Shown here: one piece after another, positions 45,991 through 58,444 of the stretch
How the letters are laid out: each line of letters begins with the position of its first letter
Numbering within the stretch: position 1 is the first letter of the stretch
Assembly: GCA_002110485.1 (NCBI GenBank)
Contig: MOWL01000048.1
Span: 620,001-684,000 of the forward strand
Reading direction: 5' to 3'
Source: Emergomyces orientalis
Taxonomy: Eukaryota; Ascomycota; Eurotiomycetes; Onygenales; Ajellomycetaceae
Length of the DNA: 64,000 nucleotides
The notes under the pieces: model-generated
The model's database searches: none
What the model was told of the DNA's origin: nothing
The model's input: the letters and a program-made list of their open reading frames with translations, nothing else
Made by a program: the position numbers and the translations under genes

Positions 45991-48900
45991 TCATCGCCGA
46001 TCGAAGAACCAGCTGGTGCGCTTCGCGCCCCCCGACCCAGCCCCGGATCCGGAGGGGTCCTGCGACTGCAACCCCGAAAGCGTCGGGTTCACGAGCCCGC
46101 CGTTCGAGTCTGCCATGCCTCCTCCTCCCCCTCCACCGCCGCGGAGTGGTTTGGCTATCCGTGAGCCGCCGAAGCTGAAGGCTCCCGCTTCCGAAGAAGG
46201 GAGACCGCGGGTGGAGCCGGCCTTGGCAGCTTCCAGACGTTCTTTGACGGCGGTGAGTTGTGCTTCGAAACTGTTTATGAATGGCAAAAGTTAGTATGCA
46301 TGCTGCTTCAGATAGGCAGGTATGCAGACAGAAATAGGGGTAGGGGAACGAGGGATCCGTACCGGTGATTAGCTGCCGTGAGTTTTTCCTGACTATCCTG
46401 CAAAAGGCTCTCAAGACTCTCAATGCGCTCGTTACGCGCAATCAATTTCCGCTCTGCAATCGCCACCTCACGCTTCAAACTGCCATTCTGCTCTACCAGC
46501 TGCCGCTGCACGTGCGTCAGCTGCTCCAGATTCCGCTCGAGGAACGCCATCTTCTTCTGCTGCGCCCGGTTGTTCGACGACTGCAGCACGTTCTTGTACT
46601 GCTCGCGCGTCTCGTCGAGAGAGATCTCAAGCTCCACTACCCGCTCGCACCGGTTCTGCAGGTCGCGCATTAGTGATTTCTTCATGATGTCAAAGTCTGC
46701 GATTTGCTGCTGGAGCGTCTTGCTGTTTACGGCGGGTCCGCCGCTGCCGTTGGCACCAGTGCCATTGACGGCGCCGCCACGGGACTGCGTCTCTGCAAGA
46801 GACTGTCGTAATCGCTCGAGCTCCTCGCCCCGTTGCGTTAATTCGCTCCGAAGCTCCTCGACCATCTTCGATTCATGCTCCGCTCGGTCCTCATATGCCT
46901 GGCCAAGACGAGTTTTGAGCTCCTCCACGTCGTCCTTGTTCAGGCCGTTTTCGAGCACCTCTTCATACCGTCGCTGGAGGTCGGCGATGCGATATTCAAG
47001 CTCTGCCCGCTTGTGGTCCGGCAACTCCTGGTAGGTGCTTCGGTCGTTCACAGTCAATTCCGCCTGGCGAACGAATCCTTGGGCCTCGATAAGGCTCGTC
47101 CTGAACTCAACAAGGTCGTCCGCCGCAATGGGCTCCCCGGCATCGTTGGCTGCCTGCAGCGCATCCACCCGCTCTACAAGTTTCTGGATCTTCCGTTCGT
47201 TGTCCGAGAACACGTTCATTCCCAGATCAAACCCAGCCATCATCTTCGCCATGCGCTCGGCCTTCTTCTTATCCTTCTCATCCAATGCAGCGCTTGTTTC
47301 CTTCGCGCTCATCCTGACATCGAGAAGCTGCTGTTTCAGCTCATCAAGCTCCGCTGTGAGTTCAGCGTTGGCCTCCTTAAGCGTGTCCATGGTAATAGAC
47401 GCCTCTTTGCTTTCATACGAGACTTTTTCCAACTGCATTCGAAGCTCGTTGACCTCCGTGTTAAGTTTCTCATTATCCTTACTGGTCCGTATCGTATTCT
47501 CCTTGAGGAACTTCAACTCCTCCTTCTTCTCTAAAAGGTCCTTCTCTGTGTTGCCAATGAGTGTCTCCTTCTCCGCGAGTTGATCCTGCAGTTCATTCTC
47601 CCGTCGTAGGAATTCTTCACGCTCGTCCTTCTCCAGAACAATGCTGGGCGTGCTGGAGCGCTCGCCTATTCTCGAATCCGGCCTGCTGGGGGTTTCCGAT
47701 CTTGAAATATCCGTCTGCAGACGAGATGGCGTCCCGGGACGAGGTGTCCCCCGCGCTTCAGCCCTCATGCTACCCAACCCATCGGCAGTCCTAGCAGGCG
47801 TCCACCGCTCCCTTGGTACCGTCTCCCCAGTTCGCCAGAGCTGAACTTCAGACTCAAGGGCATTGATATAAGTTTCAAAAGTGATGACCTGTGACTGCGC
47901 CTTTTTAAGTAACATCTTCAGCTCTGTAGGACTTAACTCAGCGTTAATCTTTGCCTTGTTCTTAATGGCCTTGGCGCGTACACCGAAGCGCAGCGTGCTG
48001 ACCGTTTCTGCATCGTTATAGCTGCTCGGGGAACAATTGATGATTAAAGTCGTTCGAGAGTTACCACCCAAACTCTCCTGCAGGATCCGCGTAAGTTTCG
48101 AGTCACGGTAAGGGATGTGTGTCGATTTGCCGTCCGTCAGTGAATTGATGACCATCCCCAGTGCGCTTAAGCTCTTGTTGATCTTCTTGGCTTCCTCTAG
48201 GGTCTGGCCGCTCGCACCCGTTTTTCCGACCTTCTCACTACCAGCCAGATCGACGAGGAATAGCTGGCCGCTCTTGGCAGAGCCCGTCTCGACATTTTTC
48301 TGCGTGATGGTGATGACGAAAATCGAATGGGACCGCGAAGACTCCTGGTTCATATTCGTTGCGGCCACGGCCCTCGCTGCATCGCCCCTCCGCATAACTT
48401 CGTAAACTTCCTGCACGCTCGAGACGTAAATTTCCAACAGGCCCTTGACGTAAACACCGCGCGACTTCTCTTCGTGGATGGGCAGGTTGTCGTTGTGCGG
48501 CACCAGGAGATCCCTAATGCGCTCCATGTAGATTTCCATATAACTCACGCGGACAGTATATTCGATGTTCCCGGGACTGGCAAGGATGCTGGCGAACATC
48601 TGCTCGACGATACGTGGTATGATACCCTTGCCTACCTCATCGTCGATATCCGAACCCATCATTGTGTAGGATTTTCCAGCACCGGTTTGACCGTAGGCGA
48701 AGACGGTTCCGTTGTAGCCATTGAGGATATCGTCGACGGTGGAGCGGATGGAGAAGTCGAAGACATCCTGTTGTTGGGAATCCATGCCAAAAACGCGGTC
48801 GAAGGTGAAGGCCCCTGCGGCCTCTTTTGACTATTTTCCAGACAGGCAAGAATTGGATTTTAGTTTGCGTCTAACAATATCAGAGGAAAAGGGGGAAAGA

Positions 48901-49206
48901 AATCCAAGAATTACATTTAATTTGCATGTATCCTCACTTTCGAACTCAACAATGGGTTCCCCCCATTGGCAAGTTCGATCTTATTCTGGGGCCGGAATCT
49001 GGCAACAACTATATCGATGCATGAGTATGAGGGTTGTACACCTCAAGGGAAAAGTACAAGGGAAATTTAATGAGGGGTTGAGATTCATACCCTTGATGGT
49101 GTTGGTACTGCCCGACCCGCTTGAACTGCGGGGGAGAAAGTCAGCAACCGGACCATAACATTGACATTCAGTAGGGAATGGGTATTGGGGGAACCGCATA
49201 CGCCAT
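45991..49206 (-). CDS. kinA: Kinesin-1 heavy chain (KinA type), apparent 1-nt frameshift
   Basis: The microtubule plus-end motor for organelle and vesicle transport in hyphae. Exons in transcript order are 49206-49202, 49125-49091, 49008-48915, 48830-46363 and 46270-45991, about 960 residues if in frame. Motor motifs are present: KVVARFRPQNK, TFDRVFGMDS, the P-loop GQTGAGKS, switch I NQESSRSHSIF, switch II DLAGSE and the neck-linker region. A long coiled coil follows (about 340-900), then a glycine-rich tail ending WFFDRR. The first coding exon is 5 nt (ATGGC). Exon 3 is one nucleotide short: the frame goes ELANGG, then PIVEFESEDTCKLN only after adding one base in the six-C run at 48959-48964. 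An error in a homopolymer is likely, but a real mutation is possible. Confidence 0.9.
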
Positions 49207-50768
49207 GGTTGCTTGCTTCTGGACACAGCGGGCTAAGGGGGAATATCCGGTTCAGTCAACTCTCGGCCGGAGAAGAACCGATTAGGACGAAAGCGAACGC
49301 AAAAGCAAAAGCAAATAAGGCACTTAGCCCACGAAGGGCAGGCTGTAGGTGTATCCCCCAAACAAGGCTACTTAGCGATAAGGTCCCCCGTGGAGTATAA
49401 GTGTAAGTGTAAGTGCCTGGAGGGGTGGTGGTGGTGGAAAGGGGGGGGGGGGTGTTGGTAGGTTTAATATGAATATTTAATGAGCCAGGGGCTTTGTTCC
49501 GCGAGTTGGGTTCGGTTGGTGATTGACGCGTTCAAAGTTCTTGTGTGAAACTGCAGCCCTAGCAGGGATAGCGGAGGGCGGAAGGGCGAGGTAAGGGTGC
49601 TATGCTAAGGGGGCCCCGCGGCCTGGATACAGGAATGCTGGTGGAGGGGTGTAGAGGTGTAAGATGTGGTGTACTCAGTACTGTAAATGGAAATGGTTGA
49701 TGATGTTGGCTGTGATGCGAACTAGCCCTGGACGTTTTGTTGACACAGGGGCTTGGCATAAAACTATGTATGGATGTAATCGGTAATAATGGATCACAGA
49801 TCGCGTATGTGTCGATGATTAAGATATTAACGATATGAAACACGTCAGGGGATGCAATTTAACATGTTGTGGTTATTTATATCTACATATGTACACCCAT
49901 ACATATACATATATATTTTGTTGAAGACTGCTATCATCCACACATACTGCGCCAAACAGATTTTGACTCTACAGCACTTTTCTTTTTTCTCCATTGAGAC
50001 ACGACAACACATTAAAACCTATTTCCTCCCCCTCCGCGTAGCAGACATGATGAATTTGGCATATTTATACCACAACTCCCTCAATGTATTGCTGCCAAGG
50101 ATAAAATAGATATCATGTAGGGCAACCATATAAACAAATATATCTGGTTTATCCCAAACTCTCTTTCCAGAGAATAATTAGTTATTGCCTATTTTGCTAA
50201 TACTTGGTCGAGTTTGTAGACTTTTTTTTTCCAAACCATGGAAATACCGTGCAGACTCATGAGCCAGATAGTTTTTTAACATTTTGACTTGTATCAAAAT
50301 ATCAGTATGATGAATATGAATGAGTCATGTACAAGTCAAACTATTCCCATTCGGTATTTATATAGAAACAATTCACAATTAAAAATATAAACTGGTTAGT
50401 AAAGAGCTAAGCTATGCCTGACAAACATATAATATAAATTGAGGAAGTTGAGAGGAAGAAATATAAAACTAAGTAGCAGCGCCAAAACCCCATGCTGTGA
50501 AGAAAAAAATAAAATAAAAAGATGTTTAAGCAAAGGAAGTCGAGGAAAAGAGAAACGAAACGAGACAAACAACAAAAGGACAGAGTGTGAGGTATAGGTC
50601 GAATATCAAAAACCCTCCCGGCCATCCGCGGATCATGACAAGAGAAATTAAAAGCTGTTTGTAGGGATGACAGGAGAGTGGAGGAGTTGCCACGCGGTGG
50701 GGAAAAAAGGAAGAAAAGGAGAATCATCCTGGAGGTCATAATCCATAGTAGAAGCGGTCCATCCAGGT
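49207..50768. other. Spacer upstream of kinesin
   Basis: 1.56 kb between the kinesin start and the rad6 stop, both on the minus strand. It has a G run near 49441-49451 and AT-rich sequence from 49850 on. No gene is recognised. Confidence 0.4.
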
Positions 50769-51422
50769 TCAGTCTTCCCAGCTCTTCTCTACTGTTTCCC
50801 TAACCCGTTTTGTGTATTCCCTGCGGTTATCTTTATAGAGATTGGACGCTTCCACGTTGGCGGGCGAGGATGTATTGGGATCATTAAGTAGACTAGTTAC
50901 GGGTAGTATGAGTGTGTTAGAGGAATAAAAAAATAAAAAATAAAACAGAGAATAATAACAAGGGAGAAAAAAATATGAGATTGAAAAATCATGTCACGGG
51001 GAAAGAGAGGGGGGGGGGGGGTTTTTACCTCTGGATACTGGTTAAGATAGCGGCAACGTCATATGTCGGGCTCCAGCGGTTCTGTAGAATATCCAAGCAC
51101 AGCTCACCGGTGCCGTAGACGTTTGGGTGGAACATCTGGCTGACGAATTTCACTCCTGGGGGCTTATTTGGGTACTGTTCTTCAAAGTGCATGACAAGGC
51201 GGAAGGTCCCGTCTTCGAAAGGTGTGTCCGCGGGGCCGATGATGACGGCGTTCCAGGTCATGACATTATCTGCGATGGGGGAGGCGGAGACACCAGCTGG
51301 CGGGTCTGTTTGCATACGCTATTCAGAGAGAGATGTGAGTGAGTATATCAGAATAGAAGCCGTGTTGATGTATATATTACCTTGAAATCCCGCATCAAGC
51401 GGCGGCGAGCAGCGGTGGACAT
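50769..51422 (-). CDS. rad6: Rad6/Ubc2 ubiquitin-conjugating enzyme E2
   Basis: An E2 enzyme acting with Rad18 in PCNA ubiquitination, with Bre1 on histone H2B, and with Ubr1 in N-end-rule turnover. Exons 51422-51381, 51318-51029 and 50892-50769 give 151 residues, the exact family size. The N-terminus MSTAARRRLMRDFKRMQTDP is the Rad6 signature. HPN at residues 78-80 and the catalytic Cys88 in GELCLDILQNRWSPTYDV are intact. The protein ends VRETVEKSWED, without the long acidic tail of budding yeast Rad6, as in other filamentous fungi. The final exon has SLLNDPNTSSPANVEA. All splices are GT-AG and in frame. Confidence 0.97.
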
Positions 51423-52803
51423 GGCGAATGAAAAGGAAGAAAAGGGAAGGGAATGGATTGATTAGGTAAATATCCACGGAGTTGGCAATGGGAAGAGAAG
51501 AGGGAGACAGAGATAGCAGTATACCGGAGCAGAAGAGAGTGGAACGGTAAAGGGAGATAAGGGGAGATATATATTAGTAGGGGTAAGGGTGAACTTTGTT
51601 CGGCGGAGGGGAGGGGGGGAGGGATGGGATGGCAAGTTAAAGTCAAGCAGGCGGCGGGAATGAGTCGGAATGAGGGAGTGGGGGGGGACGAGGACACAAG
51701 CCGAGAGAAGGAGGACTGGGTGGGTGATGTATCCCCTAGGTATGTATTTTGTATATTTTGTATATTTTGTAGTACAAAGAAAGAGCTTGTTGAGGCGGGG
51801 AGTCGACAGTCGACAGTTGACGGTAACTTGCCAAGAAGAAAGACTAAGCAGGCAAAGCAGGCGCAAGCAAGAAAAAAGATGGAGGAGGAAATGCAGCCAG
51901 AAAAATGCAGCCGCCGCCCTAGTCCTGTCAAACCCAGTTACTAATACAATAATACCCGGGCAACTAACTACGGAGTTACCGGGAACAAGGCTTGGCAAGG
52001 GCTTGGCAGTGGAGGCTTCTGCTTATCCGGATATTACCTAAGGCGGGAATAACTAACTAACTAGTTAACTACGGGGTAACTAGAGGTTGGGCTGGGTTGG
52101 GTTTATCCGGGAGCTGGAGATCGGGGGAACTTGCTGTTTACGGGTTAGAGACCTTGATAGTTAAAAATTAGCCGAGGCTGGCTGGCTGGAGTGGGAGAGA
52201 GACTGAGAGAGAGAGTATGTCACGTGATGCTGGTTATAGCGCTTAGTCACGGCACGGGGCGAAGAGGTGGTGCGGGAGAGAGAGAAAGGAAAAAGAGAAA
52301 AAAGAGAAAAGAGAAAAGGGATAGATATTTGGGGAAACAAAAACAAGTTGTATATAGGACTGAAAAACAAGCTAATTGATCTCTTGCTAAACTGATGCCA
52401 TATCAAATAATATCGGGGTTTATATTTGTTTTTTTCAGGAATCATCTATACTAGTACTTAACGCCATTGGGGGTTCTCTATCTCTCTAGTGTCTGTCTGC
52501 GCCCGGCATCTTCTTCTTCTTGGCCCGCGATTTTCCCCCCTCAAGCGCCCGGGTTATTGCCGACAACTCTCCGCAAATCAAACTCCAACAAAGAATTATC
52601 CTCCTCCATTAACCTCCATATATATTCATTCATTGTTTTATTCTTTATTCTGCTTCTTCGTCTTCTTTGTTTAGGCCAGTCATTCTTGGTATATTTCTCT
52701 CTGCGCTTGTGGTTTTCGCTTCCTCCCATAGCACGGACCTGCCTGGTTCTGCCAATCTATACCCATTCGCCCATATTGTTAGATACAGATCTGTATATTC
52801 ACG
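51423..52803. promoter_or_regulatory. Divergent promoter region, rad6 / acetyl-CoA acetyltransferase
   Basis: 1.38 kb between divergent starts. It has purine-rich sequence on the left (the rad6 leader side), a CACGTG at 52221-52226, and a T/C-rich leader just before 52804. No other gene is credible; overlapping frames on both strands are low-complexity. Confidence 0.4.
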
Positions 52804-54273
52804 ATGCAGTCCTCCCTCAGAGCAGCCTCAAGATTCGCCCCAAAGGCCTCAATGGCGAGATCGTCACAGAGATTGGGCCAGGTCCAGAGACATTTCTCTT
52901 CCTCCAGCTCCTGTCACAAGCAAATACAGGAGGCCTACATCCTAAGCGCCGCCCGTACGCCAACTGCCAAAGTATGTACCGGGATATTTTAATGCGATGC
53001 TGAGGACAAAGCAAGAAAGAAGATGTTAAAGCTAACTATTTCATTCCAGTTTAATGGCTCCTTCGTCACCGTCTCCGCTCCAGAACTGGGCGCCGTCGCC
53101 ATCAAATCCGCCATCGAAAAGTCCGGAGTTCCCCCCGAGAAAATCACAGACGTCTACATGGGCAACGTCCTCCAAGGCTCCGTCGGTCAGTCCCCCGCAA
53201 GACAAGCTGCCATCTTCGCCGGCCTAGCCCCTACCGTCGAGGCCATCACCATCAACAAAGTCTGTGCCTCGGGAATGAAGGCCGTCGTCTTCGCTGCACA
53301 GAACATTCAGCTGGGTCTGGCTGAGGCACAGGTTGCCGGTGGTATGGAAAACATGTCCAGAGTCCCATACTACCTTCCACGAGCTAGCCAGCAGCCTCCA
53401 TTTGGCAATATGAAGCTGGAGGATGGTCTGATCAAAGATGGGCTGTGGGACGTCTACAACCAGTTCCACATGGGCGTGTGCGCGGAGAACACGGCGAAGA
53501 AATATAAAATCTCCCGCGAGCAGCAGGATGAGTATGCTGTACAATCCTACAAGCGCTCGCAGAAGGCATGGGCCGAGAAGAAATTCGACGAAGAAATCGC
53601 CGCGGTTACCGTCAAGGGGAAAAAAGGTGACACGGTTGTGAGCAGGGATGAGGGGTTCGAGGATCTACGCGAGGATAAGATGAAGGCTCTCAAGCCTGCA
53701 TTTGTCCGCGATGGCACCGGAACTGTCACCGCCGGCAACGCCTCCACTTTCAACGACGGTGCCTCCGCGCTGGTTATTACGAATAAGCAAATTGCGCAAC
53801 AGTACGGTGCTTCCAGCAGGGTGCTTGCCCGTATCGTCTCCTCCGCTGATGCCGCTATCGACCCCATCGACTTCCCCGTGGCGCCCGCCAAGGCCGTCCC
53901 CATTGCTTTGGAGCGGGCGGGCCTGACCAAGGACCAGATCTCCATCTGGGAGTTCAACGAAGCGTTTGCCGCTGTCATTAAGGCTAACGAAAAGGTAATA
54001 TAATATCTTCCTTACTTCTTTCTATTCTATTTCATTTTACCGGAGCCTAACTGTTTTGTTTTTACCATTCAGATCCTCGGCCTCGAGAACGCCAACGTCA
54101 ACCCCGTCGGTGGTGCCATCTCCTTAGGCCACGCTCTGGGAAGCTCCGGTTCCCGCATCCTCACCAGCCTTCTTCACCAACTGCAACCTGGTCAATACGG
54201 CCTCGCTGCCATTTGCAACGGTGGCGGGGCGGCTACGGCCATTATCGTCCAGAGAGTGGAGAGTGTAGAGTAG
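52804..54273 (+). CDS. erg10: Acetyl-CoA C-acetyltransferase (thiolase), mitochondrial-type
   Basis: Condenses two acetyl-CoA to acetoacetyl-CoA, or runs in reverse in ketone and isoleucine breakdown. Exons 52804-52971, 53050-53994 and 54073-54273, 437 residues. The first about 40 residues are basic and Ser/Arg-rich (RAASRFAPKASMARSSQRLG, RHFSSSSS), a mitochondrial presequence. Thiolase signatures are KVCASGMKAVVFAAQ with the acyl-accepting Cys, NEAFAAV, NPVGGAISLGHALGSSGSR with the catalytic His, and CNGGGAATA with the second Cys. Loop residues GMENMSRVPYYLPR and QDEYAVQSYKRSQKAW agree with the biosynthetic/degradative acetoacetyl-CoA class. Filamentous fungi usually carry a mitochondrial and a cytosolic form; the presequence argues this is the former. 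Confidence 0.95.
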
Positions 54274-55459
54274 GGACGGGAAATTTTGGACCTGACATTC
54301 CTATGCGTGGGGATATATGTATATGTAGGGACTTATAACCTGAGTCTGTAAATAATGTTTGTGGTTATTGTCTGTGATTTTTATTTTAATTTTATATATA
54401 TAAAATGTTTTAGTGTCCTTCCACATCCTGCAATTGCAATTATACAATAACTATTATATATCACAATATAAAGGAGTCAGATGATTGATGGAGGATTGAT
54501 TTGGACATAATAATATAAGGGAAACATGTTGTTCATGAATTGTGTTCTGGTTCTGACTTGATATCTTCATGTATTTCTATACAGATATATATAGATGTGT
54601 ATGTCTATATTTTTTACATTTGCATTGATCAATCTACTTCATCTTCCTGCACTGCTTACAAAATATGATGTTGGAGATGTGAAGCTAATGTTGGATTATG
54701 TACAGAGAAAAAGCTATGTATGTGTAATGTTTCTGATATTGTTTGTACTTGTGAGTTGCTGGGGGTGTTAGTCATGGCTTGCATTGACACAAAACATATC
54801 AGCCATTGACATTGTACTCAATTTTATTCACGGGTGTTGTGCAACCTCTACTACACATTTGGAACTATATACCAAACCAATAATCTACAGAAGCTGCTCT
54901 GACTCACATGTATGACTTCTCCAATTCTCTTTATGTTTGTCAATCTGTATGCCTGTTACTCAAAAAATGTCTTCCAATTTATCAATTCTTCCTTCAGTAG
55001 ACTCGGCTGCACATTCATGAAAGTTGTTGCATTGTCATTGCCAGTGCCACCACAGACATCTGGAACATATTATTTAGGTTAATTAAGTAACTAAGAAAAC
55101 TATATGTTATATACATATACCCTGCAAACAACTTGATCTACGGTATAGTGCAATGATAACAGTCGTGATGTTGCTTAATGCGGATATAAGCGCCGAAATT
55201 TATATATAAAAATGAAGGTAAATTACGTTGTCGATGTGGCTGGAAATGGGGTATGCCAGGGGATAACAAAAAATCGTAATAAATTTTCAATTCAAATTGA
55301 GAAGTCGATGCTCCAAAAAGAATTGGGAAAAAAAAAATTTAAACCGAACGAGAACGAAAAGAGATAAGAAAATGCAAAACAAAAAAACAATATGGCACAA
55401 AATATTCCATCCGTACACCCGTAGTCGTTACAGAAATACTCAGAATGATCGCCCGTTCG
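54274..55459. other. Spacer between convergent genes
   Basis: About 1.2 kb of AT-rich sequence containing the 3' ends of the thiolase (+) and the zinc transporter (-). No gene seen. Confidence 0.4.
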
Positions 55460-58444
55460 TCATGTCATCGGCTTATTGCTGCCACCGCACCAACACCGGC
55501 TTTCACCCTCGCGCTCCACCTGTACTAGGATATTTATGTCCTTTTCACCCAGGTAGCTGATTGTCCGCTGTCGGACGTCCTCCATATCCGCCCCACGCGA
55601 AGCGATCACGTGTATCACGCCCAGGATTCGTTGACCGGTCCCGCTATGTTCGTGGGTGTGCTGGTGAGTATGCTTGTTGCCATTGCAATGGCTGTCGTTC
55701 TGGGGATGGGGATGAGTGTGGGAATCGTGGCTATGGCTGTGGTGGTCGTTGTGTTCGTGTTCGTGTTCGTGGTCGTGATCGTGGTGGCGGTGGTCATGCT
55801 TCGGTTTATGATCGTGCACGGTATCATCTAGCCAGAATTTCGGGGCGGAATATCCAACCACGCCGCGCAACGTGCTAACACCCGCCAATGCATCTCGCAG
55901 GCCGTATTCGACATCCGCGGGGAGGGCGAGCAGTAAGGTTTTCGACGTGCTGGCCACGAGGGGTATGGCAGAGACGAAGATGAGGATGGCTATTAGACAG
56001 GATGCGATGGGGTCGAATCCGGACCATTTATAGAAATGCACGAGGATCGTCGAGAGAACCACTGCCACTGACCCAAGGGTGTCGGCTAGGATATGGAGGA
56101 AAATCCCATGCATGTTCTCGTTGGTGTGGTGCGGGTGTGGATGGCCAGGGTCGTGGTCGTGGCCACCATGGGAGTGGGAATGGCCGTGATGATGGCCATG
56201 GTCAAACGCCATTATACCGACCATGTTGACTGCCAGTCCAGCAGCGCTCACGAAAAGGAGCTCCCCAATCCGATGTACTTCGCTGCCAGACATGAGTCTT
56301 TCGACGGCCTCGTAGACAATCTCAATACTTATAATCCTGGAAAGGATTGTTAGGAACAGGTTTGTTGCGTTTGCGACAGCTATGCAAGAACTTACATGAG
56401 AAACACGCCATTGGCAAAGCCGGCCAAAGTATCTACTTTTCCGTATCCATATGGAAATCTAACGCTTGGTGGCCATTTACTCATCACAGCGGCACATAGG
56501 CCTACTGCAAGGGCGAAACAATCAAATAACATGTGAATGCTATCGCTAAGTAAGCCGAGCGAACCAGTCAGGATTCCATAAGATAGTTGGACAAGCATAA
56601 ATCCAAAATTGAGGCTGTAAAGTGACGACGCACAGTTAGAAGAAGCTTGACCAGATATATATACCTCCTGGAGGAAACGTACCACATGAAATAGAATATC
56701 CGCCGCGAATCTTTTTCCTTGAGGATTCCATACATGAAAGGCCAGTGCTCGCAAGTCTTCAGACACCATCTCGTCACTCGAGACGGGCGGTTTTCACTGC
56801 TGTGGTGATGGCCATGGTGATGGCCCTGATGTCCACGGCCATGCGCTGCATGAGAATGCCCATGGGTCTCTGGGTTTGCCGCCTTGAGATCCAGGTAAAT
56901 TGAAATATAGCCAAGAAGAATGAAAGAGCAGGTGGTTACAATCTCTGAAAGGCCCATGTGGGGTGTAATAGCGTCGGCCATGATCGTAGAAACGGATCCT
57001 GAAATAAAGCCTAGCTGATGTTTACTTTGGAAAGTTGACGGCTTGATATTTAGAAAGGATACGGCTGATAGCAATCCGACTGACAACGCAATCACCAATC
57101 CCGGTAGAGTGATAAAAACGCCCCCAGTCATAAAGCCGATGAGAAAGCAGAAAACCGCTAGAATGGCGCCAGCTTGGAAACATCGATTGGTACCTGCAAG
57201 AGCAACTGCGGATACGGGCAACAGATGACTTTGGATTGAAGGAACAGCATCAGATACTGAGGGTTCGTATGTTGGATCCTTGGAATGTGCTATCGAAGAA
57301 AGCTTTGGTAGATGTGTAAAAGGAGGCTGTAAAATAAATACTGAGAGAAAAAGAGCAAGATATCCTCTGAGAACCAGTTGCCAGTCAGTGGATGACGTCA
57401 ATCCTACAGTATCCAGAACCATCATTCCAAGCAGGAAGCAAACTGATCCCTTGTGCTGTGTTATACGGAACATGGATTGTCTCTGGTGATTGTTGTCATG
57501 ATTAAGCTGAACGATGGGGGAGACTCCAGAGACTAGCAGGAGAAGCACCGTGATGACAACTCTCCCACTGTCAAGTAGCAAGGAAGAGTAAAACGGCAGG
57601 CCTATGGATACCGCCATAAGAATAGTATTCCGGACAGTTGGTATGGCTGCCGCTGCCGATTTCGTTTTACCGGTTGGGTCATTTAGGGGATGAAGCCGGT
57701 TTTTCATTCGCAGTTCAGCGTAACAGCCCATTATCAGCATTGTGATCGATACCAATGCGCAGGTGCCGAGGAATTCTCTCCTTTTTGGGGGATGATGGTG
57801 TATCTGGCCAAATTCTACTGCTTCGTCCTCGAAGTGTCCTCCAAAGTCGTGGGTTGAACGGTATGTGCCCATCAACGCTGCGGATATCATGTATGGCGCA
57901 GATACCAATAAACCGGCAATGACTTCACTAGCAACAAGACTGAAGGCGGAAAACTGGTCAGCAATCATGCACCCTATCCTTTGTAATCCAACCATGAAAA
58001 GACTGACTTGCTCATGAGAGTGGCTGACTGCACAGAACTGTCTGAGGTGGAACCACGGTCCCCGCGTATTGCAGCGTTCGAGGTACCCAACGGCAACTCC
58101 GGCAGCGAACCGCCATTTCCATTGGCCGTATCCCAGTTCTTAGCCTGTGCAGACCCATCGTTCGAAAAGTTTGGAAATCGGGGGGGTATTTCAGAGTAGC
58201 GACGACCATGGCCGAATGGCGAATGCGTTGTTGGCTCTACGGGGAGGTCATTGGCACCACCTTGAGGGTTTGAATAGGCAGGTAAGTTGTCAGATGGTGA
58301 GGCAAGGGGTCCTTCACGGGACATCGAGAGCGACTGCTGGTCATGTGGCACGTATACACCGCGAGTACGCCGATGGCCGGGCAGCGGGGCTTGGAGGCCA
58401 CCACGGACAGGACTGTCCATGGGTGGATATGAGGGCACGGGCAT
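55460..58444 (-). CDS. msc2: Msc2/ZnT5-like zinc transporter (CDF family)
   Basis: Moves zinc into the early secretory pathway, in yeast together with Zrg17. Exons in transcript order are 58444-58008, 57939-56683, 56614-56396 and 56336-55460, 929 residues. The N-terminal 145 residues are polar and Pro/Ser-rich. A middle region of many hydrophobic helices follows, then the CDF core: FYFMCLNFGFMLVQLSYG, LTGSLGLLSDSIHMLFDCFA with the zinc-site Asp, FPYGYGKVDTLAGFANG, and ILADTLGSVAVVLSTILVHF with the second Asp. Histidine-rich loops lie before the core (HHHGHHHS), between helices IV and V (DHGHHHGHSHSHGGHDHD) and in the C-terminal domain. The first intron (68 nt, GTCAGT...TTCAG, branch GCTGAC) resolves a conflict between two open frames at 57995-58010. 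Confidence 0.93.

Noticed and set aside
46365..47583. Plus-strand frames of 100-219 codons inside kinesin
   Set aside because: They are antisense shadows of the coiled-coil coding sequence.
51624..52041. Open frames upstream of rad6
   Set aside because: Low-complexity purine-rich translations in a promoter, with no start context or domain.
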